From Stappia sediminis (lineage in GTDB: Bacteria; Pseudomonadota; Alphaproteobacteria; Rhizobiales; Stappiaceae), in the NCBI RefSeq assembly GCF_009826895.1, contig NZ_WUMV01000001.1, positions 372,001 to 436,000 on the forward strand: 64,000 nucleotides of DNA, given 5' to 3'. Shown here in pieces: positions 44,600 through 54,462 of the stretch. The position numbers and the translations under genes are program-made. The notes below the pieces were generated by a model. That model was not told the origin of the DNA and did no database searches. It saw only the letters and a list, made by a program, of their open reading frames with translations. The number at the start of each line of letters is the position of its first letter. Positions within the stretch are counted from its first letter, which is position 1.

Positions 44600-44627
44600 G
44601 CTTCTTGCGTGCCTCGAATAATTCTTA

Positions 44628-44897
44628 TCAAGGGCAGGCGACGTAGTAGCGCCGGCCATATTGATCCGTCGCGATGCAGTTTTTCGGCGCGGTCGCCGCA
44701 CCGATCACGCCGCCGCCGACCGCGCCGATCGCCGCACCCGCGACGGCGGCGCCCGCTCCGCCGCCGGTCGCCGCGCCGATGGCGGCTCCCGTCGCAGCCC
44801 CGAGACCGCCGCCGAGAAGTGCCCGGTCCCGCTGGCTGTCGGAACTGCAGCCGGCAAGCAAAAGCGAGCAGGCCGCAAGGGCCAGTATCTTGTTCAT
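44628..44897 (-). CDS. Glycine-zipper lipoprotein, paralogue 1
   Basis: The 89-residue lipoprotein has the lipobox LLLAGC (MNKILALAACSLLLAGCSSD). A 40-residue glycine zipper follows (ALLGGGLGAATGAAIGAATG and repeats) and ends with KNCIATDQYGRRYYVACP. Glycine-zipper lipoproteins of the 17-kDa antigen type sit in the outer membrane. The tandem gene at 44980 is nearly identical in layout. The two Cys in the C-terminus could form a disulfide. Confidence 0.85.
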   Translation of the reverse strand: MNKILALAACSLLLAGCSSDSQRDRALLGGGLGAATGAAIGAATGGGAGAAVAGAAIGAVGGGVIGAATAPKNCIATDQYGRRYYVACP

Positions 44898-44979
44898 GCA
44901 AACTCCCTGCATTTAAAGCCCGGCCGTTTTCGGTCCGGCCGGGCCTTGTGGTTAGGTGATAGAGTCGAAGCCCGAAGTG

Positions 44980-45249
44980 TTACGGGCAGGCGACATAGTA
45001 GCGGCGGCCATAGCGGTCCGTCGCGATGCAGTTCTTCGGAGTGGTCGCCGAGCCGATGATGGCGCCGCTCGCAGCACCAACCGCACCGCCGACCAGCGCG
45101 CCGCCGACGTCGCCGGTCGCCGCGGCGCCGATAGCCGCACCTGTCGCGGCGCCGAGGCCGCCGCCCACAAGGGCGCGGTCGCTCTGGCTGTCGGACTGGC
45201 AGCCGGCAAGGAGAAGCGCGCAAGCCGCGGTGGCCAGGATCTTGTACAT
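44980..45249 (-). CDS. Glycine-zipper lipoprotein, paralogue 2
   Basis: The 89-residue lipoprotein (MYKILATAACALLLAGCQSD) has the same glycine zipper and C-terminal NCIATDRYGRRYYVACP as its neighbour 82 bases away. The pair arose by tandem duplication. The upstream ribosome binding site is TCAGGAGGCAATATG-like (GGAGG, 6 bases before the ATG). Confidence 0.85.
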   Translation of the reverse strand: MYKILATAACALLLAGCQSDSQSDRALVGGGLGAATGAAIGAAATGDVGGALVGGAVGAASGAIIGSATTPKNCIATDRYGRRYYVACP

Positions 45250-45884
45250 ATTGCCTCCTGTCGTCATTGGCCGGAAGCCTCTTGGTCGATCTCCGGCCGT
45301 CCCTTTAGCCCGCCTTGTGGGCAGGTCACCCTTGTAGCGGCGGCCTTGACGGTCCGTCGCGACACGATTTTCCGGTTGCGGGCAAGGCTCAAGACAGCGC
45401 CGCCGGCACCCTCGATGCTTTGCCCGAATGCACGCCCTTCACGCCGCCGGTGGCTGCGTTGGCCATGGTCGCAAGTATGTCATTATGCACCAAACTTACC
45501 CAACGTCGCTCCCTAAACTTGAACTCGTGGCCTGATATTCGTTCAGTGGGCTTTTCACCATACCGTAAGGAAATATTGCACTCTATGCGCCATTTCGACC
45601 TTATTTGTGGATCCATCACCTGACAAATGTCAGCCGTTTTGCGGGATAATGTGATCCGCGTCACAACTGAAGGGTTCCTTGCATCTCCGCTTGATCACGT
45701 TCCATAGAGGAAACGCAATCGGTGCGTTTCCGGTTTCAATCCGCCTTTCCGCAATGCCCATTCCGTGCGAAGGCGGGGGTGGATTGTCCCGTTTCCACCT
45801 TCGCAGCTTCTGGACAATTGCGCCAAAATCGCGACAGCCTTCATGCTGGACATCACTTATCCAAAAAAGAAACAGGAGCGCCTG
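45250..45884. other. Intergenic stretch with decayed third lipoprotein copy
   Basis: On the reverse strand at about 45310-45480 the frames read PENRVATDRQGRRYKGDLP and, next to it, GAVLSLARNRKIVS. These are decayed versions of the C-terminus (KNCIATDRYGRRYYVACP) and glycine zipper of the two neighbouring lipoproteins, shifted in frame. The remainder (45500-45884) is the upstream region of the adenine deaminase gene and shows no other feature. Confidence 0.5.
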
Positions 45885-47603
45885 ATGGCGAATGACGTTG
45901 AGACGAGGAAATTCCTGGAATGCGCGATTGCCGCCGGGGCAGGGGAAGTTCCTGCCGATCTCGTGATAAGGAATGCCCGGCTTTTCAGCGTTATCGACGG
46001 CTCCCTGACCGAAAGCGACATCGCGGTGGTGAGCGATCGTATTGTCGGAACCCATGCCGCGTACCGGGGCGAGAGGGAAATCGACGCCGAAGGGCGGATC
46101 GTCGTTCCAGGCTTCATCGACACGCATCTGCACATCGAATCGTCGCTGGTGACCCCTTTCGAGTTCGACCGCTGCGTTTTGCCGCATGGTGTGACGACGG
46201 CGATCTGCGATCCGCATGAGATCGCAAATGTCTGTGGCGTGGAGGGCATCCGCTATTTTCTGGATGCCTCCACGCGCACGCTGATGGACATTCGCGTCAA
46301 TCTGTCCTCCTGCGTGCCGGCGACGGCGTTCGAGACCGCGGGCGCCCGGCTGGAGATAGAGGATCTGTTGCCGCTTCGCGATCACCCTTCGGTCATCGGC
46401 CTTGCCGAATTCATGAACTTTCCCGGCGTTCTCGCGCGCGATCCCGGCGCTATCGCCAAGCTTGCGGCCTTTCAGGACGGACATATCGACGGGCATTCTC
46501 CGCTTCTATCGGGTCTTGCGTTGAACGGTTATCTCGCCGCCCGCATCCGGACCGACCATGAGGCGACGACGGCCGAAGAGGCGCTGGAGAAGCTTTCCAA
46601 GGGAATGACGATCCTGATCCGCGAGGGTTCTGTCTCCAAGGATCTCGATGCGCTGGCTGGCGTGCTTACGCCCGACACCGCCTCCTTCGTCTGCCTTTGC
46701 ACGGATGACCGCAACCCGCTGGACATCGCCGAAGAAGGCCACCTCGACAGCATGATCCGGCGGCTGATTGCCCATGGCGCGAGGCCGGTGGATGTCTATC
46801 GCGCGGCGAGCTGGTCGGCGGCAACCGCCTTCGGCCTGCGCGATCGCGGGCTGGTCGCGCCCGGATGGCGGGCGGATATCGTTCTTCTCGACGATTTGGA
46901 AGACTGCCGCGTTCACAAGGTCTTTGCCGGTGGGCGCGAGGCGACTGCGGAAGCCTTCGCGGCCCGGAAAACGGTCGCGCCTGTCGCGCTCGACAGCGTG
47001 AAACTGTCGAAGGTTTCGGCGAATGACTTCAGGGTGAGGGCAGGCGGCGCCAACGAGGCTTCGGTGATCGGCGTCGTCCCGGGGCGCATTATCACCGAGC
47101 ACCTGAAAAGGACGCTCCCCGTCTACGGCGGGTTTCTCGACAGCGACCCGGCTCAGGATGTCGTCAAGGTCGCCGTCGTCGAGCGGCACGGCGTCAACGG
47201 CAACATCGGCCGGGGCTTCGTCTCGGGGTTTGGCCTGCGGCGTGGGGCGATCGCGTCATCGGTCGGCCATGACAGCCATAACATTTGCGTAATCGGCGCC
47301 GACGATTCGTCCATGGCAACCGCCGTCAACCGCCTTGTGGAGCTCAAGGGAGGTTTCGCCGTCGCCGAAGGGGAGCGCATTCTTGCCGAACTGGCGCTGC
47401 CGCTCGCGGGCCTCATGAGCCTTGAACCTTTCGAGACGGTCGGGCAAGCGCTGGAACGCTTGCGCGAGGCGGCGAAGGAGATCGGCTGCACCTTGCCAGA
47501 GCCTTTCCTTCAGGTTGCCTTTCTGCCGCTGCCCGTCATCCCGCACCTCAAGATCACCGACCGTGGGCTTTTCGATGCCGATCGTTTCGAGCTCATCGGC
47601 TGA
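45885..47603 (+). CDS. ade: Adenine deaminase
   Basis: The 572-residue amidohydrolase turns adenine into hypoxanthine and ammonia. The start at 45885 follows ACAGGAGCG, and the homology begins there. Metal ligands lie in [20 protein letters not shown], and the motifs [71 protein letters not shown] and [16 protein letters not shown] are those of Ade (COG1001). It works in purine salvage as a single gene. Confidence 0.94.
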   Translation: MANDVETRKFLECAIAAGAGEVPADLVIRNARLFSVIDGSLTESDIAVVSDRIVGTHAAYRGEREIDAEGRIVVPGFIDTHLHIESSLVTPFEFDRCVLPHGVTTAICDPHEIANVCGVEGIRYFLDASTRTLMDIRVNLSSCVPATAFETAGARLEIEDLLPLRDHPSVIGLAEFMNFPGVLARDPGAIAKLAAFQDGHIDGHSPLLSGLALNGYLAARIRTDHEATTAEEALEKLSKGMTILIREGSVSKDLDALAGVLTPDTASFVCLCTDDRNPLDIAEEGHLDSMIRRLIAHGARPVDVYRAASWSAATAFGLRDRGLVAPGWRADIVLLDDLEDCRVHKVFAGGREATAEAFAARKTVAPVALDSVKLSKVSANDFRVRAGGANEASVIGVVPGRIITEHLKRTLPVYGGFLDSDPAQDVVKVAVVERHGVNGNIGRGFVSGFGLRRGAIASSVGHDSHNICVIGADDSSMATAVNRLVELKGGFAVAEGERILAELALPLAGLMSLEPFETVGQALERLREAAKEIGCTLPEPFLQVAFLPLPVIPHLKITDRGLFDADRFELIG

Positions 47604-47863
47604 CGTTTAAGGCTGAAAGGACCATGACATGCAATCACTTGATGTGATGTGAGCCACCGCTTGGGGTACACTGTGAAACAAATATGAACAATTGCCGCTA
47701 CGTCGGCAGTTGACGTAAACGGAAGGGCGCTGCATTTTCCGTCATCACTTTTGGGGGGAAGGCCGTGCATGCGGTCTGTTTGGGGTGAGGGCAGCGCCGA
47801 TCCGGGCGAGGAACCGTATTCCGGCCGGCGCGCCCTGGGCAGTTTTTTGGGAGGATGCTGATC

Positions 47864-49525
47864 ATGAATGACACCGAGGCCTGGCTCAAAGCCTTCAGAC
47901 CGCGGCCGCTGCATGAATATATCGACGAGGCGGTGAGCCGTTTTGCAGACAGGCCGGCGGTTGATTTTCTGGGCAAGGGCTGGACCTACGCCGAGCTTGG
48001 GCAAATGGTCGACCAGGCGGCGGCCGGGCTGAAGGCGCTCGGCGTGGAAAAGGGCACGCGCGTCGGCCTGTGCCTGCCGAACACGCCCTATTACACGACC
48101 TATTATTTCGCGGTTCTGAAACTCGGCGGCATCGTCGTCAACTTCAACCCTCTCTACGTCCAGCGCGAGATCGCTTTTCAGGCGCGTGATTCCGGTGCGC
48201 GCATCATGGTCACGCTCGATCTCAAGGTGATCTACGACAAGGTCGAGGACGTGCGAAAGGAAGGCGCTCTCGACAAGATCGTCGTCTGTCGCATGGCGGA
48301 TATCCTTCCCCAGCCGAAGAAGTTCCTGTTCTCGCTTTTCAAGGCGAGCGAGCGTGCCGATGTGCCAAATGATGCGGCCCATGTCTTCCATAACGACCTT
48401 GTGGCGAAGGGGGGCAGCGTCGAGGCGGCCGAGATCGATCCGGCGGAGGATGTCGCGGTGCTGCAGTATACCGGCGGCACGACGGGCGTGCCGAAGGGTG
48501 CCATGCTCACTCACGCCAATCTTTCGGCGAATATCGAGCAGATGCGCACCGTTTTTTCCGCCGCCGAGCCGGGCCGCGAGAAAATGCTTTGCGTGCTGCC
48601 GTTCTTCCACGTCTTCGCCATGACGGTCGTGCAGAACAAGTCCATTGCCCTTGGCGCGGAGATGGTGATGATCCCGCGGTTTGAGCTGAAGCTCCTGCTG
48701 GATACGATCAGGCGCAAGAAGATCACGCTGTTTCCGGGCGTGCCGACGCTTTATACGGCGATCAACAATGCCGAACTCACGCGCAAATACGACCTGAAAT
48801 CGATCAAATTCTGCTTGTCCGGCGGTGCGCCTCTGCCGGTCGAGGTGAAGAACCAGTTCGAGGATTTGACGGGCTGCATGCTTGTCGAAGGTTACGGCCT
48901 GACGGAAGCCTCTCCGGTCGTAAGCGCAAACCCGCTCGACGAAAGCCGGCGCGCGGGCTCGATCGGCGTTCCCATGCCCGGCACAAGGGTTGAATTCCGC
49001 GACCTCGACGACCCCTCGAAGGTGATGAAGCAGGGCGAGAAAGGCGAACTTGTCGCCATCGGCCCCCAGGTGATGAAGGGCTACTGGAACCGTCCGGAGG
49101 AAACAGCCAAGACGATCGAGAACGGCGCGCTTCACACAGGCGATGTCGGATATATGGATGACGACGGTTTCATCCATCTGGTGGACCGGATCAAGGATCT
49201 CATCATCTGCTCCGGCTACAACGTATACCCGCGCGTTATCGAAGAAGCGCTTTACCAGCATGAAGCGGTTGCGGAAGCGATTGTCATTGCCGTTCCAGAC
49301 GACTATCGCGGCCAGGCACCGAAGGCCTTCGTGAAGTTGAAGGCGGGTGGCGACGTGACGGCCGAGGGGTTGAAGACGTTTCTGCGCGGGCATCTTTCGA
49401 CGATCGAATTGCCGCGCGAGATCGAGTTCCGCGACGAATTGCCGAAAACGCTTGTCGGCAAATTGTCGAAGAAGGAACTCGTCGAAGAAGAAAACGCCAA
49501 AAGGGCAGCTTCTTCAGCGGCCTGA
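47864..49525 (+). CDS. fadD: Long-chain fatty-acid-CoA ligase (FadD type)
   Basis: The 553-residue AMP-forming ligase has the P-loop motif QYTGGTTGVPKGAMLTHANL (near residue 205), the A8/A10-type motifs GYGLTEASPVV and DRIKDLIICSGYNVYPRVIE, and the C-terminal Lys in LPKTLVGKLSKKELVEEE. This is the bacterial FadD pattern, activating long-chain fatty acids for beta-oxidation or membrane use. The ATG at 47864 is chosen because GGGAGG lies 10 bases upstream. An ATG at 47855 is too close to it. Confidence 0.9.
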   Translation: MNDTEAWLKAFRPRPLHEYIDEAVSRFADRPAVDFLGKGWTYAELGQMVDQAAAGLKALGVEKGTRVGLCLPNTPYYTTYYFAVLKLGGIVVNFNPLYVQREIAFQARDSGARIMVTLDLKVIYDKVEDVRKEGALDKIVVCRMADILPQPKKFLFSLFKASERADVPNDAAHVFHNDLVAKGGSVEAAEIDPAEDVAVLQYTGGTTGVPKGAMLTHANLSANIEQMRTVFSAAEPGREKMLCVLPFFHVFAMTVVQNKSIALGAEMVMIPRFELKLLLDTIRRKKITLFPGVPTLYTAINNAELTRKYDLKSIKFCLSGGAPLPVEVKNQFEDLTGCMLVEGYGLTEASPVVSANPLDESRRAGSIGVPMPGTRVEFRDLDDPSKVMKQGEKGELVAIGPQVMKGYWNRPEETAKTIENGALHTGDVGYMDDDGFIHLVDRIKDLIICSGYNVYPRVIEEALYQHEAVAEAIVIAVPDDYRGQAPKAFVKLKAGGDVTAEGLKTFLRGHLSTIELPREIEFRDELPKTLVGKLSKKELVEEENAKRAASSAA

Positions 49526-49548
49526 CGACAGTTCGGGTTTTATTGACG

Positions 49549-49574
49549 GCGGGCGGGCTTGCAGAGCCCGCCCG
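49549..49574 (+). terminator. Terminator of the acyl-CoA ligase gene
   Basis: GCGGGCGGGCTT-loop-GAGCCCGCCCGC forms a strong stem after the stop at 49525. Only a weak T-run (TGTTGCATTT) follows. Confidence 0.65.
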
Positions 49575-49655
49575 CTGTTGCATTTATTTGCGGCAAGGAC
49601 CTAATCTCCTTTTGCAATCGCACAATCCAGGCCTGAAAGGCTCAAGCCGCAATAG

Positions 49656-50534
49656 ATGTCGAACGATCTTCCGCATTTTTTGACGACCCGAGAGATGGCG
49701 GATCTTCTGCGCGTCAAGGAGCGCAAGATCTACGACCTCGCAGCCGCCGGAGATATCCCGCACAGCCGGGCAACCGGCAAACTCATTTTCCCGCGCGATC
49801 TCGTGCTTGCCTGGATCGACAAGGCGGGTGACGCGCCGAAACTTGAAGCCGAGCGCCCGCATGTAATTCTCGGAAGCCACGATCCGCTGCTTGAGTGGGC
49901 GGCGCGCGAATCGGGATCGGGCCTTGCCACTCTTTTCGACGGTAGCCTGGACGGGCTGGAGCGTTTCGATGACGGTGCTGGCCTTGCCGTGGGGCTTCAT
50001 GTGCCGGAAAGTGAGGGCTGGAATGTCGAGACGGTGCGTGCGCGCTATCGCTATCGTCCCGTCGTTCTTGTGGAGTGGTTCTGGCGTTCGCGCGGGTTGA
50101 TCGTGCAGCCGGGAAATCCGAAAGAGCTGAAGACGCTGGCCGATCTCGACGGGGTCGAGCTTGTGCGGCGCCAGCCGAGTGCGGGAAGCCAGCTGCTGTT
50201 GGAAAAGCTTGTGGGCGATGAGGCGCCTGATCTTGCCGCCCGGATGACGGAAGGCCGGCTTGCGCGCGACGAGCGCGAGGCGGCCCTTGCGGTGCTGGAC
50301 GGAAGTGCGGATGCCGCTTTCGGGCTCGAAGCTTCGGCGCATCAGTTCAAGCTCGGCTTCGTGCCCGTTTGTGAGGAACGCTTCGACATGCTGGTCTCGC
50401 GGCGGGACTGGTTCGAGCCGCCGTTCCAGGCGCTTCTGGAGTTTTGCCGAACGCCTGCGTTCGGCGAAATGGCCGCCCGTTTCGGCGGTTACAGGATCGA
50501 GCGCTTCGGCACCGTGCATTTCAACGGAGGCTGA
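49656..50534 (+). CDS. Excisionase-type HTH plus PBP-like domain regulator (molybdate-type)
   Basis: The 292-residue protein has an N-terminal MerR/excisionase-like helix-turn-helix (FLTTREMADLLRVKERKIYD, HSRATGKLIFPRDLVLAW) and a periplasmic-binding-protein-like domain (PF12727 type; LVEWFWRSRGLIVQPGNPKE, RRQPSAGSQLLLEKLV, EREAALAVLDGSADAAFGLE). This architecture is found in regulators linked to molybdate or molybdopterin enzymes. The next gene, 213 bases downstream, encodes a molybdopterin hydroxylase subunit, so it probably controls that gene. The ligand is inference. Confidence 0.8.
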   Translation: MSNDLPHFLTTREMADLLRVKERKIYDLAAAGDIPHSRATGKLIFPRDLVLAWIDKAGDAPKLEAERPHVILGSHDPLLEWAARESGSGLATLFDGSLDGLERFDDGAGLAVGLHVPESEGWNVETVRARYRYRPVVLVEWFWRSRGLIVQPGNPKELKTLADLDGVELVRRQPSAGSQLLLEKLVGDEAPDLAARMTEGRLARDEREAALAVLDGSADAAFGLEASAHQFKLGFVPVCEERFDMLVSRRDWFEPPFQALLEFCRTPAFGEMAARFGGYRIERFGTVHFNGG

Positions 50535-50747
50535 CATTCCGTTGCCCGGGGCTGGCGGGATCGCTTCCGGCGATTATGTATGACGTAAAGTTGCCGGGGG
50601 AGCGGGCATTGGCCTTGAACGCTCCCTGCACCTGCCGGTAAAGTTCGGCCAACGCATGTTGGTCGGCGGTGACGCCGGTCCGGACTTTTCGCCCGATGGC
50701 TCCCATGTCGGGCCGTTTCGAATTCTCCCGAGTCGAGGAAATCGTTC

Positions 50748-53051
50748 ATGAATGAGATCGTTCAGAAGAAATTCGGCGTGGGCGCCCCGGTGCGGCGCAA
50801 GGAAGACGCCGCACTCGTCACCGGCCACGGTCACTATGTCGACGATTACAATCCCGAAGGAACGCTGAAGGCCTATGTGCTTCGTTCCCCGATGGCCTAT
50901 GCGAAGGTCGCGATCGGCGATCTTTCCGCCGCGCGCGATGCGCCCGGTGTTCATCTGGTGCTCACGGCCGATGACATTGCCGGCCTGAAGCCGATGCCGA
51001 CCAAGGCGGTCATGCCTCAAAAGGACGGTACCAAGCATGCCGTTCCCGTGCGTCCGGTGCTGTGCAAGGACATGGTGCGCCATGTGGGCGATGCGCTGGT
51101 CTTCATCGTGGCCGACAGTGTCGACGAGGCGAAATCGGCGTCCGAGCTGATCGAGATCGACTTCGACCCGCTTGAGGCCGTCGTCGAGACCGCCGACGCC
51201 CTGAAGGAGGGCGCGCCGCTTGTCTGGCCGCAAACCGGCACGAACCGGGCCTTCACGCTTGGCCAGGGCGACAAGGAAAAGACCGACGCCGCCTTTGCGG
51301 CGGCAAAGCACGTCAGCCGGATCGACATCGTTAACAACCGCCTTGTTTCCAATTACATGGAAACGCGCGGCTGCGTGGCGGAGTTCGACAAGGAGACGGA
51401 CCGCTACACGCTTACGGTCGGCACGCAGGGTGGCCATGGCATACGCGATATCATCGCGGAGGATATTCTCGGCATCGACGCCTCGCGCCTGCGCGTCGTC
51501 ACGCCGGATGTCGGCGGCGGTTTCGGTACCAAGATATTCGTTTACCGCGAATATCCGCTTTGTCTCGTCGCCGCCGAGCGTCTTGGCCGGCCTGTGAAAT
51601 GGATCGGCGAGCGCGGAGAACATTTCGTGAGTGACGCGCACGGCCGCGATAATGTCACCACCGCCGAAGTCGCCATGGACGAGAACGGCAGGTTTCTTGG
51701 CCTTCGCATCGACGTTACGGCGAATATGGGCGCCTATCTGCACCAGTTCGGCCCGTTCATTCCCTTCGTCGGCACGTCGATGTCGACCGGGCTTTACGAC
51801 ATCGAAGCGCTGGACGTGACGATCAACGGCGTCTTCACCAACACGGTCCCGACGGATGCCTATCGTGGTGCGGGCCGGCCGGAGGCGGCTTATCTGATAG
51901 AGCGGCTGGTGGAACAGGCGGCGCTCGACATGGGGCTTTCTTCCGACGAGATCCGCCGGCGCAACTTCATCAAGCCGGAGCAGATGCCCTACACCACGCC
52001 CACGGGGCGCATGTACGACACGGGCGAATTCACCGGCCACATGGAAAAAGCCATGGAGGTTGCCGACTGGGCGGGCTTCGGGCAGCGCGACGCCGCATCC
52101 GAAGCGGCCGGAAAATACCGCGGCATCGGCATGTGCACCTATATCGAGGCCTGCGCCTTCGCGGGCTCGGAGGAGGCGACCGTGGAACTCGGCCTTGACG
52201 GGTCGCTGACGCTCCTCATCGGCACGCAGACCAATGGCCAGGGCCACGCAACGGCCTACGGTCAGGTGATCGCCGAGCAATTCGGCGTCGATCTCGACAA
52301 GATCAACGTCATCCAGGGCGATACCGACCGCGTTCGTACGGGCGGCGGCACGGGTGGCTCGCGCTCGATCCCGATCGGTCTTCCTTCGGTGCTTGAAGCG
52401 TCGAAGACGCTTGTGGCAAAGATCAAGGAAGTTGCCGCCGACAAGCTGGAGGCGGGCGCCGAGGATCTTGAACTTGCCGATGGCTCGGTACGCGTGATCG
52501 GCACCGACAAGGCGGTGACGCTTGCCGAAATCGCGGCTGGCGCGCCGGAGGCGCTTTCGGCGGCGGAATCGGTGAAGCAGTCGGAAAACACCTACCCGAA
52601 CGGCACGCACATCTGCGAGTTGGAGATAGATCCGGAAACGGGAGATACGGAAATCCTGAATTACGTCATCGTCGATGACTTCGGTGTCACGGTGAACCCG
52701 GTTCTCCTAGCCGGTCAGGTTCACGGCGGCGTCGCACAGGCGATTGGCCAGGCGTTGATGGAGCGTACCGTCTTCGACGAGGACGGGCAGCTTTTGACCG
52801 CCACCTTCCTCGACTACCACATGCCGCGGGCGGAAGAGCTTCCCTCATTTCATTTCGAGACGCGCAACGTGCCCTCCACCACGAACGCCATGGGCATCAA
52901 GGGCGCGGGCGAGGCCGGCACCATCGGTGGCTCCGCTGCGGTCATGAACGCCGTCGCGGATGCGCTTCGCCGCCACGCGGGCGTGAAGCATATCGACATG
53001 CCGGCGACACCGAACCGCGTTTGGGAGGCGATCCAGGCCGCAAACGCCTGA
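50748..53051 (+). CDS. CoxL-like molybdopterin-binding subunit (xanthine dehydrogenase family), form II
   Basis: The 767-residue protein has the CoxL/aldehyde-oxidase fold. An N-terminal Ald_Xan_dh domain (KKFGVGAPVRRKEDAALVTG, YVLRSPMAYAKV) precedes a molybdopterin-binding half (DVGGGFGTKIFVYREYPLCL, QTNGQGHATAYGQVIAEQFG, GGTGGSRSIPIGLPSVLEAS, IKGAGEAGTIGGSAAVMNAV). The active-site loop reads AYRGAGR, the form II version, not AYxCSFR of true CO dehydrogenase. It oxidises an aldehyde, purine or similar compound. No CoxM (FAD) or CoxS (2Fe-2S) gene lies next to it, so its partners must be encoded elsewhere. Confidence 0.9.
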   Translation: MNEIVQKKFGVGAPVRRKEDAALVTGHGHYVDDYNPEGTLKAYVLRSPMAYAKVAIGDLSAARDAPGVHLVLTADDIAGLKPMPTKAVMPQKDGTKHAVPVRPVLCKDMVRHVGDALVFIVADSVDEAKSASELIEIDFDPLEAVVETADALKEGAPLVWPQTGTNRAFTLGQGDKEKTDAAFAAAKHVSRIDIVNNRLVSNYMETRGCVAEFDKETDRYTLTVGTQGGHGIRDIIAEDILGIDASRLRVVTPDVGGGFGTKIFVYREYPLCLVAAERLGRPVKWIGERGEHFVSDAHGRDNVTTAEVAMDENGRFLGLRIDVTANMGAYLHQFGPFIPFVGTSMSTGLYDIEALDVTINGVFTNTVPTDAYRGAGRPEAAYLIERLVEQAALDMGLSSDEIRRRNFIKPEQMPYTTPTGRMYDTGEFTGHMEKAMEVADWAGFGQRDAASEAAGKYRGIGMCTYIEACAFAGSEEATVELGLDGSLTLLIGTQTNGQGHATAYGQVIAEQFGVDLDKINVIQGDTDRVRTGGGTGGSRSIPIGLPSVLEASKTLVAKIKEVAADKLEAGAEDLELADGSVRVIGTDKAVTLAEIAAGAPEALSAAESVKQSENTYPNGTHICELEIDPETGDTEILNYVIVDDFGVTVNPVLLAGQVHGGVAQAIGQALMERTVFDEDGQLLTATFLDYHMPRAEELPSFHFETRNVPSTTNAMGIKGAGEAGTIGGSAAVMNAVADALRRHAGVKHIDMPATPNRVWEAIQAANA

Positions 53052-53076
53052 TTTTTCTGGGCTGAATTACGATCGA

Positions 53077-53109
53077 ATCCCGGCTGGCCATTCCAGCCGG
53101 GATCATTTT
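53077..53109 (+). terminator. Terminator of the CoxL-like gene
   Basis: ATCCCGGCTGG and CCAGCCGGGAT form a perfect 11-base-pair stem with a 5-base loop, followed by CATTTTC. Confidence 0.85.
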
Positions 53110-53236
53110 CGTCGCGCTTTTCGCGCGGGGCGGCTATGCGTGGACATGCCTTTCGCGCGCTGCGATTTCGTCATATGAATGTCTTATAACTTTGCGCCCG
53201 AGCCCCGTCGGGCGTTTCTCAAGATATCGATCGCCC

Positions 53237-54214
53237 ATGTCCCGAATGACGGCAGCAGCCGATACTCCCCGTACGTCCTCGTCCGATCTTAATCAGACGC
53301 GGCCTGTCGTCGGAATTCTCCTGAAGGTCGCTTCCGCGTTGATCTTCACGGGCATGCTCACGCTGATCAAATACGTCTCGGAGCGCGTGCCCGTCGGCGA
53401 GGTCATGTTCGCGCGCAATTTCGTCGGCATGGTGCCGGTCCTGGCGATGCTCGTCTTTCGCGGGGAGCTTGGCACGGCCTTTGTGACCCGCCGCCCCTTC
53501 GGCCATATCGGGCGCGCTCTCGTCGGCACAACCGCCATGGCGCTCTGGTTTTCGGCCCTTGCAAGGATACCGCTGCCGGATGCGACGGCGATCAGCTTTT
53601 CCGCGCCATTGATGACGGTCATACTCGCCTGGCTCTTCCTGGGCGAGGTCGTGCGCATCTACCGTTGGACGGCGGTGATGATCGGCTTGCTGGGGATCGT
53701 CGTCATTCTTTCCCCGCATCTGACGGGGGATGTCTTGAGCAACGAGGCGGCGGTCGGCGCGCTTTTCGCATTCGGCGCGGCGGTTTTCATGGCGCTTGCC
53801 GCTATTTTCGTGCGTAAGCTGACGTCGAGCGAGCGCACGTCGACGATAGTGCTCTGGTTTTCGGGAACGGCGTCGTTGCTCTCGCTCCTGTCCTTGCCTT
53901 TCGGCTGGGTGATGCCGGGCATGACCGATTTTCTGATCCTGATCGCCATCGGTCTTTTGGGCGGAATAGGTCAGGCGATGCTGACCCAGAGCTACCGTTT
54001 CGCCGAGGCGTCGACGATCGCGCCCTTCGAATACACGACGCTTTTGTGGGCGAGCACCTTCGGTTGGGTCTTCTTTAGCGAAATTCCGACGGTCGAAGTG
54101 CTTCTGGGCGCGGTGATCGTCATTTCGGCAGGCATTTTCGTTATCTACCGCGAGCACAGGCTCGGTCTCGACCGCACGAAGGCGCAAAAGGCGGGGTCGG
54201 CGACCCGCGCCTGA
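53237..54214 (+). CDS. EamA/RhaT drug/metabolite transporter
   Basis: The 325-residue protein has two EamA repeats and about ten helices. The first repeat has VGILLKVASALIFTGMLTLI and FARNFVGMVPVLAML to DATAISFSAPLMTVILAWLF. The second has AVFMALAAIFVRKLTSSERT, QAMLTQSYRFAEASTIAPFE and EYTTLLWASTFGWVFFSEIP. It exports or imports a small metabolite, identity unknown. The ATG at 53237 is favoured over an earlier one because it follows the region of homology more closely. The ribosome binding site is weak. Confidence 0.82.
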   Translation: MSRMTAAADTPRTSSSDLNQTRPVVGILLKVASALIFTGMLTLIKYVSERVPVGEVMFARNFVGMVPVLAMLVFRGELGTAFVTRRPFGHIGRALVGTTAMALWFSALARIPLPDATAISFSAPLMTVILAWLFLGEVVRIYRWTAVMIGLLGIVVILSPHLTGDVLSNEAAVGALFAFGAAVFMALAAIFVRKLTSSERTSTIVLWFSGTASLLSLLSLPFGWVMPGMTDFLILIAIGLLGGIGQAMLTQSYRFAEASTIAPFEYTTLLWASTFGWVFFSEIPTVEVLLGAVIVISAGIFVIYREHRLGLDRTKAQKAGSATRA

Positions 54215-54225
54215 ATTCTGATACG

Positions 54226-54462
54226 TCAAAACGCCTTGAAGGTGATCAGCGTTTTCGTATCCAGAATGCCGTCGAACGGGTGCACCTTTTCATTGACGAA
54301 ATGGCCGATATCCATGTCGTCATCCACGTAGAATTTCACCAGAAGATCGTAGTCGCCCGCCGTGGAATAGATTTCGGATGCGATTTCGGCATCGGCTATG
54401 GCATTGGCCACCTGGTAGGCCTTGCCGAGGTGGCATTTGATCATCACGAAAAACGGCTTCAT
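54226..54462 (-). CDS. Stand-alone Lrp/AsnC ligand-binding (RAM) domain protein
   Basis: The 78-residue protein (MKPFFVMIKCHLGKAYQVAN to PFDGILDTKTLITFKAF) is a single RAM/ACT-like domain with no DNA-binding part. It has the usual GDYDLLVKFYVDD motif. Such single-domain Lrp-like proteins bind amino acids as oligomers and may modulate full-length Lrp proteins. It is convergent with the EamA gene, with 12 bases between stops. Confidence 0.82.
   Translation of the reverse strand: MKPFFVMIKCHLGKAYQVANAIADAEIASEIYSTAGDYDLLVKFYVDDDMDIGHFVNEKVHPFDGILDTKTLITFKAF

Noticed and set aside
47510-49393. Long antisense frame of 627 residues over the acyl-CoA ligase gene
   Set aside because: It is the complement of a well-conserved gene and has no similarity to any family. 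High GC keeps such frames open.
50574-52610. Long antisense frame of 678 residues over the CoxL-like gene
   Set aside because: Same reason: antisense shadow of a conserved gene, His/Arg-rich with no ribosome binding site.
50748-53051. True carbon monoxide dehydrogenase large subunit
   Set aside because: The active-site loop is AYRGAGR, not AYxCSFR, and coxMS genes are absent nearby.
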